A DNA stretch of 64,000 nucleotides from Verrucomicrobiales bacterium (GCA_024233215.1 JACKPW010000003.1:375180-439179), one strand, 5' to 3'. Shown: positions 8,382 to 16,287, counted from the first letter of the stretch. The notes: generated by a model not told the origin, from the letters alone. Made by a program: numbers and translations.

Positions 8382-9140
8382 ATGCAAAGTCCTGTTAAGC
8401 ACTACCAGCGCGAGATTCATGACAACACTGGCTTCTTCGCAACCTGGCTACCAAATGAGCCTGTGGAGGTCGGTGACATAGGTCGGATTTGTGAAGGCCG
8501 TTTTCGGAGATCGGCTTCTCTCGAGGATCTTGGGATAGCCTTTGAGGTAGCGGAAAGCAGAACTGAGCAGGCGCTCGACTACCGGTCAACGAATGGCACG
8601 AAGGTAACGACGAAAGAGAGCATTGACGGAAAGGGTATTGGAACAGCGGAAGTCGAGATCGACTTCTCACACGAGGGCGCGTTTTTGTTCCAAGCGTCTG
8701 GGCTCCGGGTGAAGCGGTTGCGAGATTCGATGGGGGTTGGAGCACAGGTAGTGAAGGCTTACGAGGAAGGACGGTGGGAGAAGTCATGGCTCGTCATCGA
8801 GGCGCTGCAGCGTGCTGACGTGGCAACAATCATTGTTTCGCAGGACGTCAGCGCGGGACTGGTGTTGACAGCGAAGATGGATGAGGTTTTGGTGGATTTG
8901 TCACTCGCTGACCCACGGGTGAATCTTAGCCTCAAATCGCAACACGGGAGGATGATCAGTTTCCTTTCGAGCAAGGGGCCGCGTCCGCTCTACTCCTGTC
9001 TGCGCTTGGCTCGCTCGTGGCCCTTTGCGAGTCCGTCGGTTAGGCCAGTGCGTGGTCAGATAGCAAGCGCGGCAGACTGTCCTCTTTGTTTGGTCGGTGT
9101 GGATGAACTTCTCGCAGGCACCGAGGCGTATGAGAACTGA
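8382..9140 (+). CDS. Unrecognised 252-aa protein, partner of the LRR peptidase
   Basis: Starts 13 nt after the LRR gene with an AGAGAG-like ribosome site, so the two are almost surely co-transcribed. I do not recognise the family. The sequence is mixed, with likely beta strands (AEVEIDFSHEGAFLFQASG, VATIIVSQDVSAGLVLTA) and one amphipathic helix (LRDSMGVGAQVVKAYEEG). There is no signal peptide, clear membrane helix or catalytic motif. A C-terminal CPLC could bind metal. Pairing with a protease gene suggests it may be a substrate or effector released by cleavage, as with bacterial gasdermins, but no gasdermin similarity could be shown by eye. Confidence 0.7.
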   Translation: MQSPVKHYQREIHDNTGFFATWLPNEPVEVGDIGRICEGRFRRSASLEDLGIAFEVAESRTEQALDYRSTNGTKVTTKESIDGKGIGTAEVEIDFSHEGAFLFQASGLRVKRLRDSMGVGAQVVKAYEEGRWEKSWLVIEALQRADVATIIVSQDVSAGLVLTAKMDEVLVDLSLADPRVNLSLKSQHGRMISFLSSKGPRPLYSCLRLARSWPFASPSVRPVRGQIASAADCPLCLVGVDELLAGTEAYEN

Positions 9141-9145
9141 CGATG

Positions 9146-9169
9146 CCTAAGAGGCTGTCTGAGAATTCG
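9146..9169 (+). repeat. Orphan IS5-type terminal repeat
   Basis: CCTAAGAGGCTGTCTGAGAA resembles the end of the intact IS at 25965 (CCTAAGAGCGTGTCTGAAAA). No transposase and no second end are found nearby, so this looks like the remnant of a related IS. It may mark where the gene fragment ending at 9279 lost its 3' part. Confidence 0.5.
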
Positions 9170-9527
9170 TCCCGACCGGCGGCCGTGGACAGCGGGGCTG
9201 CATCCTCCGCGGTACGTGCAGGCCCGGTCCCCGCACCGGGCCGTTTATTAGGCACGTTCGAAAGAACGTGCGGATGAGTCAGGGAGAGTGTCGGCCGAAT
9301 TGGCGGGAATGTCGTAGCCTTTTCACTTGGGTGCATTCAGAGTATAGAATTGCGGCTTGATGAGGTAGCTGCGGCCGCAGACTCGCTTCTCCGCCAGAGG
9401 CGGGAATCCAGTATCGCAGCGGTACGAAGGCGACGATCCCGAGGATGACACTTACCCACCAAGGGGCCATCATCAGCATGTAACGGTGCGGAGTAATCCG
9501 TGGGGGGAATGAGGGAACGGTGAGGAA

Positions 9528-10115
9528 ATGGATTGTGGAGGAGGTCACGGGGTCACGGGAGCAATTCGGGATTGCCGACTGGGACGGCGTGCTGTTTCTG
9601 AGGGCGCCATTCAAATCCGGGCGGACAGCTTTGTTGGGGAACGGCCGCCGTGTCCTCGTGAGTGCCCCGGGCGGCTGCATCGCCACGGCTTCTATCGTCG
9701 CTATGCCGCACCCGCGGGCTCGGAGTTCCTCACCATCGCCCGTTACCTCTGCCGGCGCTGCGGTCTGACCGTTTCGGTATTGCCGGTGGAACATCTTCCC
9801 TACCGACCGGTGAAAGTCCCGCGACTGGAGGCTTTCCTGGATGGCCAGGCGGGGGTGGGAACGGGTCCCGATCCCCCGCCTGGTCTGCTCGAGGCAGGGT
9901 GCCTGCGTCGGGCTTGGGCTCGGTTTCAGACCAGAGGTTCCCACTTACAAAAGGCCTTTGATCTGCGGCTGCCGAGTGTGATCGATTCCGCGCGGGATCT
10001 GTGGTTACAGATGCGCCGCGCCAAGCGGTCACTGGCCGGGATCCTCGACTTCCTGGCCCGGGTCGGCAAGCAATCCCTGCTGGGGGACTATCGTTGTCTG
10101 CGGCTGCCGGCTTGA
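9528..10115 (+). CDS. DUF6431-type zinc-finger protein of the transposon
   Basis: A 195-residue protein. The mid-part CPRECPGRLHRHGFYRRY, then CRRCGLTVSVLPVEHLPYR, carries two Cys pairs that could bind zinc and fits the DUF6431 proteins often found beside transposase genes. The C-terminus is basic and helical. It probably binds DNA and helps transposition or target choice; no experiment is known to me. The start is uncertain, since the first 35 residues are not typical of the family, and a downstream start would also serve. Confidence 0.6.
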   Translation: MDCGGGHGVTGAIRDCRLGRRAVSEGAIQIRADSFVGERPPCPRECPGRLHRHGFYRRYAAPAGSEFLTIARYLCRRCGLTVSVLPVEHLPYRPVKVPRLEAFLDGQAGVGTGPDPPPGLLEAGCLRRAWARFQTRGSHLQKAFDLRLPSVIDSARDLWLQMRRAKRSLAGILDFLARVGKQSLLGDYRCLRLPA

Positions 10116-10216
10116 GCGCGTTTTCTCCGGGAGGGTGTCGTCACGGGAACCTCGGAGCCGATCCCACACAACCGTTGGTTTGGCCCGGCCCAACACCCCG
10201 GCTGATCCTCGCGGCC

Positions 10217-11500
10217 ATGACAACGACACCCTCGTCAGACCGGGCCGAGGCGGTGGCCCTGGCCCGGTTCGCCCTCATCAGCAAACTCCAGGAGCTGCTC
10301 CGGCGGCCGATGCCCTTGAGGCTGGCCCTGGAAACCGTCGCCGCTGCCTCCAAGGTCTCCTCCGACCCGGCCGAAGGTATCGGTCCGGTCGCCCTCCGCA
10401 CCTTGGAAGACTGGTGGTATGCCTATCAACACGGCGGCTTTGCCGCCCTCCGTCCCAAGACCCGTTCTGATCGGGGCGTGCCCCGCACCCTCACCCCGGA
10501 GCAGGAACAGTTCATTCTCACCCAGGTCCGCATTCATCCCGCCATCCCCATCAAGGTCCTCCACCGACTCTGGCGCCAGCAGGACCCCAAACTGCCCGCC
10601 TTGAGTGCCATCTACCGCGCCTTGCAGCGTCACGACTTGGGCCATCGCTCCCGCCGCAACCTCCTGCGCCAAAGCGTCAGCGGCCCCACCAAGGCCTTCG
10701 AAGCCCCGGTGGTCAACGACCTTTGGATGGCCGACTTCTCCCCCGGTCCCTTCCTCCACCTTCCCGGTCACAAGAAAGCCGTCCCCACCCATCTGTGTGT
10801 CCTCCTCGACGATCACTCCCGCGTCGTCGTCCACGCCGCCTATTACTTCCAAGCCAACACCCGCTGCTTCCACCAGAGCTTCAAGGAGGCCCTCCGTCGC
10901 CGCGGCCTGCCCCGCAAGCTCTACACCGACCAGGGCGGACCCTTCACCAATGACCACACCCGCCTCATCTGTGCCAACCTCGGCATCCGCCTGCTCCACG
11001 CCAAACCCTATCACGCCTGGAGCAAGGGAAAGATCGAACGGTTCTTCGGCACCCTCCAACGGGACTTTGAAGTGAGCTTGCGCCTGCCGGACCAGGTTCC
11101 CGCCTCCCTGGAGGAACTCAACGCCAAGCTCGCCGACTGGATCGCCGGCGTCTATCACCCCCGTCACCATGAGGGCATCGCCATGAGCCCTCATGAACGC
11201 TTCACCCGCGGCAGCGCCCACCTCCGCCTGCTCGACCCCCACCAGAATCTCGACCGGCTCTTCTATGCCCAGAAGACGCGGGTCGTTCGCAAGGACGGTA
11301 CCGTGCGCCTGGAGAGTCGACTTTACGAGGTCGACCTCGCCCTCCGGGGCCTGGAAGTACGCCTCTGCTTCGATCCCTGGACCTTTGCCCGGGTCGAAGT
11401 CGATTACCGGGGCCAGTCCTTCGGCCTGGCCCGCCTGGTTGACCGCCACCTCAACAGCCGCCTGCCCCGCAAAGGAAACGATCATGAAACCTCCCACTGA
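10217..11500 (+). CDS. DDE transposase, integrase-core type
   Basis: A 427-residue protein starting at the ATG at 10217; upstream in-frame sequence is compositionally unlike the family. Order: N-terminal helix-turn-helix region (residues 20-130), then an rve/RNase H-fold catalytic core with Asp in LWMADFSPG, Asp in LYTDQGGPF and Glu in KGKIERFFGTLQRDFE, then a Mu-type C-terminal beta domain (ESRLYEVDLALRGLEV). All three catalytic acids are present, so it may be active. Its 3' end overlaps the ATPase gene by 17 nt. Confidence 0.9.
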   Translation: MTTTPSSDRAEAVALARFALISKLQELLRRPMPLRLALETVAAASKVSSDPAEGIGPVALRTLEDWWYAYQHGGFAALRPKTRSDRGVPRTLTPEQEQFILTQVRIHPAIPIKVLHRLWRQQDPKLPALSAIYRALQRHDLGHRSRRNLLRQSVSGPTKAFEAPVVNDLWMADFSPGPFLHLPGHKKAVPTHLCVLLDDHSRVVVHAAYYFQANTRCFHQSFKEALRRRGLPRKLYTDQGGPFTNDHTRLICANLGIRLLHAKPYHAWSKGKIERFFGTLQRDFEVSLRLPDQVPASLEELNAKLADWIAGVYHPRHHEGIAMSPHERFTRGSAHLRLLDPHQNLDRLFYAQKTRVVRKDGTVRLESRLYEVDLALRGLEVRLCFDPWTFARVEVDYRGQSFGLARLVDRHLNSRLPRKGNDHETSH

Positions 11501-12338
11501 CCTCAACCTGCTCGCCCGCCAATGGGGCGCCAGCGCCGTTCCCTTCAGTCTGGCCAACCCCGAGGACTGGCTCGAAACCCCGGCCATGCACGCCGCCACC
11601 GATGCCCTCACCCAAACCGCCACGCTCCGTTCGGTCATGCTCCTGACCGGTCCCAACGGCGTCGGCAAGAGCGCCCTGGCCGGTCGTTGGCTCCGCGCCC
11701 TCGACTCCCGCCTCTTCGCCCCCCTCTGCCTCACCCACGCCACCTTGAGCGGCTGCGGCATCCTCGCCTCCCTCGCCACCAAACTCGGCAAACCGGTCTC
11801 CTTCCGCCGCGAACGCAACCTCCAGTTCATCGAGGACGCCTTCGCTCAACTCGAACACCGCATCCCCGTGGTCCTGGTCGATGAGGCCCAGAACCTCAGC
11901 GCTTCGAGTCTCGAGGAGATCCGCCTCCTCCTGGGCCTGAACCTGCCCCAGCATCCCTCCTTCGCCCTCATCCTCCTGGGTGACGAGTTCCTCTTGAGCA
12001 CCCTCCAGCTCCGGAGTCAACGGGCCCTTTACTCCCGTCTGGGCTGCCACCGGAATCTTGCCCCTTGGACTCCGGAACAATGCGCCCAATACCTCACTAC
12101 CGCTCTCACCGCCGTCGGCTTGAGTGCTGCCTCCTTGGAACCCGCCGCCTCCGAGTTGCTCGTCAACGCCAGCGGTGGCATCCCCCGCAGCCTCTCGCTG
12201 CTCGCCCGTTCGGCCTGGATCCTCGCCGCCACCGGGCAGGCCCAACGCATCACTCCCGACCACGTCAACGGTGCGCTCCAATCGGTTCCCTGCGTGCCGG
12301 GACTGGCTCGACCTCCGCAGGAGGTGCTCCCGGCCTGA
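11484..12338 (+). CDS. TniB/ExeA-like AAA ATPase of the transposon
   Basis: A 284-residue AAA ATPase that partners the transposase. Walker A is LLTGPNGVGKSALAG and Walker B is VVLVDEAQNLS; a later ILLGDEFLL and an arginine-rich LRSQRALYSRLG segment fit the ExeA/TniB fold. Such proteins select target DNA or target immunity. The ATG at 11484 follows AAAGGAAA and lies inside the end of the transposase gene, indicating coupled translation. Confidence 0.85.
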   Translation: MKPPTDLNLLARQWGASAVPFSLANPEDWLETPAMHAATDALTQTATLRSVMLLTGPNGVGKSALAGRWLRALDSRLFAPLCLTHATLSGCGILASLATKLGKPVSFRRERNLQFIEDAFAQLEHRIPVVLVDEAQNLSASSLEEIRLLLGLNLPQHPSFALILLGDEFLLSTLQLRSQRALYSRLGCHRNLAPWTPEQCAQYLTTALTAVGLSAASLEPAASELLVNASGGIPRSLSLLARSAWILAATGQAQRITPDHVNGALQSVPCVPGLARPPQEVLPA

Positions 12339-12345
12339 CCCGCTT

Positions 12346-12750
12346 ATGCCTTCCCCCGTCGGTCCCAACCACATCCTCGCCGCCCACCAGCTCTATTGCC
12401 GTCTCACCGGCCAGAGCCTGAGTCTGCGTTACGACCGCGAGCGCCAGTGGTTCGAGCTGTTGCGCGCCGGCTTCAACCTCGAGGACCTGCGCCGCGTGAT
12501 CACTTACCTCCAGGGGGAAATCCGCCAACAACGCCGCAACGTCGGCGCCCTCAAGCTCTCCAACCTCCTCCAACCCGACCGCTTCGAGGAAGACCTCAAC
12601 ATCGCCCGCGTCCGCCTCCGGCCCCCGCCCAAACCTCAACCCCCTCCTCCGCCGCCTCCACCCGCTCTGTCCCCGGAACAAGCCCAAGCGCGTCGCGCCC
12701 ACGCGTTACGTCAGATCCGCCACATCAAGCAACGACTCGGCCTCCCGTAA
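12346..12750 (+). CDS. Small proline-rich transposon protein
   Basis: A 134-residue protein of unknown function, starting 7 nt after the ATPase stop. The N-terminal 75 residues look helical (ILAAHQLYCRLTGQ, LEDLRRVITYLQGEI). A run of prolines (about residues 92-107) follows, then a basic C-terminal helix (RRAHALRQIRHIKQRL). It is the last gene in the transposon and probably an accessory DNA-binding factor. Confidence 0.6.
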   Translation: MPSPVGPNHILAAHQLYCRLTGQSLSLRYDRERQWFELLRAGFNLEDLRRVITYLQGEIRQQRRNVGALKLSNLLQPDRFEEDLNIARVRLRPPPKPQPPPPPPPPALSPEQAQARRAHALRQIRHIKQRLGLP

Positions 12751-12959
12751 GCCGCCGCCACCCAACCCGGCATCTTCCCATCGCTTCCACGAAGCGCTCC
12801 CTCGTCTCCCTTATCCACGGAATATCCCGCCACCCCACGGCGCTTCCCCACGGACCATTCCTCACAGCTCCTCCACGAAATATCGCGTTACGCCACAATC
12901 AGCACGTCCGCCAGAGTTTTTCTTCTCTTTCGACCCATGATCGATTCCTTCCCCGCGAG

Positions 12960-14027
12960 CTAATCCCTCGCTACCATCCAAGCCTTTGAGCAGAGCTGCC
13001 TGACTTCACCGACCAAGGTCACGTCCAGCGGATCAGGCAGTTTAGTGTTAAGGTGGACGGCAAGGGCATGATCCAGAAAATCCCGAAGAGCTGCGTGCAC
13101 GTTCCGATTGATCTCCGGGTATGATGTGCGTGACCGTGGGGCGAACTGAACCTGACCGTACTCAAGCAGTGCGACTGCGACGCGAAGCGCACGCTCGTCG
13201 CCGCTCGGCACCGCTGCGCAACTCTCAGCGATCCTGAGGAGGTCGGCCCACAGAAGCTGCATCGCATACGAAATCCCGCCCTTGGGATCTACAGGGGTGA
13301 GCGGCCAACTGAACCCACGTTCCTTTTGCCACCGGTCGAAGCCGTCAGCGGCGTCCGCCAGCTTGCCCCAGCAGTAGTTGATGTGGTCGTGTGCTCCAGA
13401 CAGCACTCGTAATAGGTTGTCTAATCCCCAAAGAAGCTCACGAGTAATGCCCTCAGTCAGCAGGCTGCTTCCGTGGAACCAACGCTGGAGCGCAGACAGG
13501 AAGCGCTGCGCATCTGCCTCCTTCAAGGTATCGTCCATCCGGTGTAGAACGGGAGCGATGTCACTGATTCCTCGCAGGATTCCCGTGAGGGGTGCATCGA
13601 CATCGCCGATGCTTCCACGCGGAATGTCCGGGATCTGGACCCAATCTCGTCTCAGATGTCGCCTGCTCCACCAATAGTCGCCGTTTGTACAAATCACGAA
13701 CTCCGCCCGAATGCTCTGTGCGTCTGCGTAGCTGATGGCTTGCGCCATGCTCTTCTCAGGCTTCTTGTCTTTCCTCTCCTTGCACTCAACGACCAACCAG
13801 GGCTTGCCGCAGCGCGACACGAGGATATCGATCCGATAAGATTTCGATCCCACCTTTACCTGCCGCTCGAACTCGATGTCGGCGACGGATATGCCGTAGG
13901 CACGAATCAACTCGAATGCGCACCATTGTCGAACCCGCTCTTCGGGCTTCGCCCGCGCCCCGTTCTGGGACGTGTGCTCGGGAAATAGGTAGGTCGATTC
14001 GGGGATTTCGTAGAAGCGTTCGCGCAT
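12960..14027 (-). CDS. HsdR_N-type nuclease
   Basis: A 355-residue protein. Residues 25-110 match the type I restriction R-subunit N-terminal (HSDR_N) nuclease domain: Glu30 in KPEERVRQ, Asp67 in YRIDILV, the E81-C82-K83 of LVVECKERK, and Gln96 in MAQAISYADAQ. The remaining 240 residues are helical and unrecognised. There is no helicase, methyltransferase or specificity gene beside it, so it is not a normal type I enzyme. It follows the EVE/nuclease gene by 16 nt on the same strand. The ATG at 14027 has only a weak ribosome site. A role in restricting foreign DNA is likely but inferred. Confidence 0.8.
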   Translation of the reverse strand: MRERFYEIPESTYLFPEHTSQNGARAKPEERVRQWCAFELIRAYGISVADIEFERQVKVGSKSYRIDILVSRCGKPWLVVECKERKDKKPEKSMAQAISYADAQSIRAEFVICTNGDYWWSRRHLRRDWVQIPDIPRGSIGDVDAPLTGILRGISDIAPVLHRMDDTLKEADAQRFLSALQRWFHGSSLLTEGITRELLWGLDNLLRVLSGAHDHINYCWGKLADAADGFDRWQKERGFSWPLTPVDPKGGISYAMQLLWADLLRIAESCAAVPSGDERALRVAVALLEYGQVQFAPRSRTSYPEINRNVHAALRDFLDHALAVHLNTKLPDPLDVTLVGEVRQLCSKAWMVARD

Positions 14028-14043
14028 CGACTTGAGTCCCCTG

Positions 14044-15513
14044 CTAGATTGACACCACGCGATAGGTGACCGGGATCTTGAACTCGCTCCTCAAGTGCTC
14101 AAGGTAGCGAGCATCATCCTTGGAGGGTTTCTGACGCCCGACAATTACCAGCTCGACCGGGAGCGGGTGTTGATGCCTGGGATGGAATCCGTATTCGAGA
14201 ACCTGGCCCAATGCCTGGCGGATGACCGTTCTGGGTTCAAGGTCGGACTTGATTTCGAACAACAGCAGTGCTGTGTCGGTGCAGACGCGCACGTCAATGA
14301 AGTCCTGTTCACGCGTGACCTTGCCTGGATACTGCACTTCCAGTTCCCGCATGAGTTGGGCTTGAATCCTCGCGTGTTCGGGCGTGCATTCGACTGGATC
14401 GGTGCCCGATCTGACCCACGGCGCAATCGTGGGTTCGTCGGACGATCCCGGGTACTTCGGGGGAGTTGTCTCCTTCGGCGGGCGACGTAACTTCCGGGTA
14501 TCGTAGAGCTGATAGCGCCAGAGTTTCCGCACCGGGTCATCGGACGCAACGGTCCTCGGGGGACTGAAGATCCGACAGTTCCCCTGTCGGAATCGTACAT
14601 TTAGCACATGTTTTGCGTAGCGGGTTGAGCCGAATTCCTCCGCATTGCCCTGAACCGCTTTGATCTCCTGGAGCATGAGGTGATGCCATCCTCTTGCCTT
14701 GAAGGCAGCAACCGCCTCGTCAGCCTGCTTGTCCGTCAGACATTCGACGGCACGGATTCCCGCAACGTAGAGCCGTTGCTTCGTCGGCGTAATCGTGAAT
14801 AGGGTCAGGTCGAACGGCGTGCCTTTCGCAAGCAGGGGATTTCGCCCCTTGTTCACCCCCTGGATGAAGCCGTACCGCCAGCCATCGATCTGCCATTCGT
14901 TTCGGAAGAGCCATTCTTCGTGGCCGAAGCCATTCCGATGGTTGTGCGTGTTCGCGGCCTCCAGCGTCCGGGCATCGCCGCTGGGCTTTCTCCATTCTAG
15001 CGAGTTGTAGCAGATGCGAGTCACTTTGTGTGCGACCTCTGGAATCTTCGCTACTCCAAGTTCAGCCTTCACAGGATAAACCGCCCACGCACGTTCGAGT
15101 CGCTCCGCGTAATCCTTCGGGATTTCTGGGCCGCTGCAAGCTACCCTGAGCAGGTTAGCCGGAAGGAGCCCCCGCCGAAGGGTTTGCTTCGGAAGCACCT
15201 GCTCTGGTAAGGCCACGGCGTCCCACTTGACCCGAACCCAAAGTCCGTCAATTCCCGCCCGTCGCTTCGCAGGATCCCTGTGTGGCCCTAAGTAGGAACC
15301 TCTCGTCACATGGCCCGAAGCCAGCAGGCCAGGCATAACCTGGCCTTGCTTGAGCAGGAACACTCGATCGCCAGCTCGAATGCCTTTCGCGTTTCCTGCG
15401 CTCCACTCGTATGTGGGTTGCCTACCCTTGCGCAGCACTTCAACACACCGGCGGAGCGATGTCTCATCTCCAGGTGATTTCCTCGGATTCCAGGTGAGCA
15501 GGTAAGTCTTCAA
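14044..15513 (-). CDS. EVE-like domain fused to PD-(D/E)XK nuclease
   Basis: A 489-residue protein. The N-terminus (residues 1-110: MKTYLLTWNP..., GIRAGDRVFLLKQG, GLLASGHVTRG) fits the EVE/PUA-like fold that reads modified bases. The middle is unrecognised. Residues about 392-445 fit a PD-(D/E)XK nuclease: REQDFIDVRV, then LLLFEIKSD, then IRQALGQVLEYGF. EVE plus nuclease fusions are type IV, modification-dependent restriction enzymes. The TTG start at 15513 is well supported by AAAGGAG six bases upstream. It heads a reverse cluster with the HsdR_N nuclease and the broken membrane-protein gene. Confidence 0.75.
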   Translation of the reverse strand: MKTYLLTWNPRKSPGDETSLRRCVEVLRKGRQPTYEWSAGNAKGIRAGDRVFLLKQGQVMPGLLASGHVTRGSYLGPHRDPAKRRAGIDGLWVRVKWDAVALPEQVLPKQTLRRGLLPANLLRVACSGPEIPKDYAERLERAWAVYPVKAELGVAKIPEVAHKVTRICYNSLEWRKPSGDARTLEAANTHNHRNGFGHEEWLFRNEWQIDGWRYGFIQGVNKGRNPLLAKGTPFDLTLFTITPTKQRLYVAGIRAVECLTDKQADEAVAAFKARGWHHLMLQEIKAVQGNAEEFGSTRYAKHVLNVRFRQGNCRIFSPPRTVASDDPVRKLWRYQLYDTRKLRRPPKETTPPKYPGSSDEPTIAPWVRSGTDPVECTPEHARIQAQLMRELEVQYPGKVTREQDFIDVRVCTDTALLLFEIKSDLEPRTVIRQALGQVLEYGFHPRHQHPLPVELVIVGRQKPSKDDARYLEHLRSEFKIPVTYRVVSI

Positions 15514-15800
15514 ACGGCACTCCTTTCGAGGGTCAGAGTCGGTTCTCGCGTTCGATTCTATCGTTCATTTAGGAGGAATCCTTACCCCCGACCCTGCCAC
15601 GGCAGCCGCTTGACGGGCAACTCATTTGTGCGGTTAGACTTGCGCCCTTGCGCCCTTCCTGCTCCCCTTTACCCCCAAATCGCCCCGGTCCCCGTCAACC
15701 GAATCCCGCCCCGCGCCCGGAAAAGTTATTCACAATCGGGTGGAAGTTATTGGGGAGGGACTGTAGATGTCCACCCCCCTGGCGAACACTCACGGGCGTC

Positions 15801-16013
15801 ATGAAAACGCACCGCAAGTCGGTCACGATGGAGCCTGAGTTGGAGAAGCTCGCCGGGAACTGGCCCCCTTGGAAGCGGCTCGCCTTCGCCCGGAAGCTGG
15901 CCCGCTGGAACCGCCAGCTGGTGGTGTCGGCTCGGATTCTTCTAGCCCGGCAGCAGCCTCGGCCAAAGCGCGGGCTTCGTCGGCTGTCACATCCCCGGCT
16001 GGTCCGGAACTAG
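15801..16013 (+). CDS. Small helical protein, possible first gene of the phage-type operon
   Basis: A 70-residue basic protein of unknown function. The first 45 residues (LEKLAGNWPPWKRLAFARKLARW) look like a genuine short helix-rich phage protein, while the last 20 are very Arg/Pro rich. It overlaps the reverse RHH gene by 190 nt in antisense, so one of the two, or the end of one, may not be real. I prefer to keep both at reduced confidence. Confidence 0.4.
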   Translation: MKTHRKSVTMEPELEKLAGNWPPWKRLAFARKLARWNRQLVVSARILLARQQPRPKRGLRRLSHPRLVRN

Positions 16014-16206
16014 GCACCCCCCCGTGCAGGGAGGCAAACCGGTTGTGGATGAGCGCGTAGCCCTCCGCCAGGATGGGCAATCCCTTGCTCACGCACACCC
16101 GGATCACGTCGCTGGGCGAGACCCCGCCCAGGGCGGCGACCCGCTCCACCTCGCCCTTCAGATCGGAGTCGAGGCGGATGCTGAAATTGATCTTGCCAGA
16201 CATCAT
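15823..16206 (-). CDS. Ribbon-helix-helix regulator, reverse strand
   Basis: The N-terminal 50 residues, KINFSIRLDSDLKGEVERVA then SPSDVIRVCVSKGLPIL, fit an RHH (CopG/Arc-like) DNA-binding domain. The C-terminal half is low-complexity Ala/Ser/Gly/Arg. Start taken at the ATG-ATG pair 16201-16206. It is divergent from a second RHH gene with palindromes between them, so it may control the forward operon and itself, in the way of a phage switch. Confidence 0.6.
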   Translation of the reverse strand: MMSGKINFSIRLDSDLKGEVERVAALGGVSPSDVIRVCVSKGLPILAEGYALIHNRFASLHGGVPSSGPAGDVTADEARALAEAAAGLEESEPTPPAGGSSGPASGRRRAASKGASSRRASPTQAPS

Positions 16207-16208
16207 GC

Positions 16209-16238
16209 GTGACAACGTCACATCAAAATGCGACGCAT
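16209..16238. promoter_or_regulatory. Operator-like palindromes between divergent RHH genes
   Basis: GTGACAACGTCAC at 16209-16221 is a 5-3-5 palindrome, and ATGCGACGCAT at 16228-16238 is a 5-1-5 palindrome. They sit between the two divergent RHH genes, where promoters for both strands must lie, and are natural candidates for binding sites of one or both regulators. Confidence 0.45.
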
Positions 16239-16287
16239 GTCAAGAATGGCGGTGCGTGTGGGTGCGTGGCGTGGCAGTGATTCGTCC

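Larger units (their letters stand above)
9479..12897 (+). mobile_element. 3.4-kb transposon with DDE transposase and ATPase
   Basis: The ends begin TGT and finish ACA. The 25-bp terminal repeats (9479-9503 and 12873-12897) agree at 15 of 25 positions, ending in CGTGG. ATCAGCA occurs directly outside both ends (9472-9478 and 12898-12904), a perfect 7-bp target duplication. Further CCGTGG motifs lie inside each end, possibly transposase sites. It carries four forward genes: DUF6431 protein, integrase-core transposase, TniB/ExeA-like ATPase and a small protein. The build recalls the IS21, Tn552 and Tn5053 groups, but I cannot assign a family. Confidence 0.85.
9279..12938 (-). pseudogene. Small membrane-anchored protein gene, split by the transposon and truncated
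   Basis: Removing 9479-12897 and one copy of the 7-bp duplication joins an ATG at 12938 to the frame ending at 9279. It reads MGRKRRKTLADVLMMAPWW, then VSVILGIVAFVPLRYWIPAS, then an unlike tail to the stop. A basic start followed by one membrane helix with PWW resembles the N-terminus of some membrane-anchored Mrr-type restriction endonucleases, but no nuclease domain remains. It begins 21 nt after the HsdR_N gene on the same strand, so it was probably the third gene of that cluster. The 3' part had apparently been lost separately. Confidence 0.6.

Noticed and set aside
8382..9140. Calling the 252-aa protein a bacterial gasdermin
   Set aside because: The length and neighbour fit, but no gasdermin sequence signature could be recognised by eye.
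10235..11830. 531-codon reverse frame opposite the transposase and ATPase
   Set aside because: Low-complexity Glu/Gly-rich shadow of two well-supported transposon genes.
12960..15513. Calling the nuclease pair a type I restriction system
   Set aside because: No HsdM, HsdS or helicase motor domain is present in either gene or beside them.
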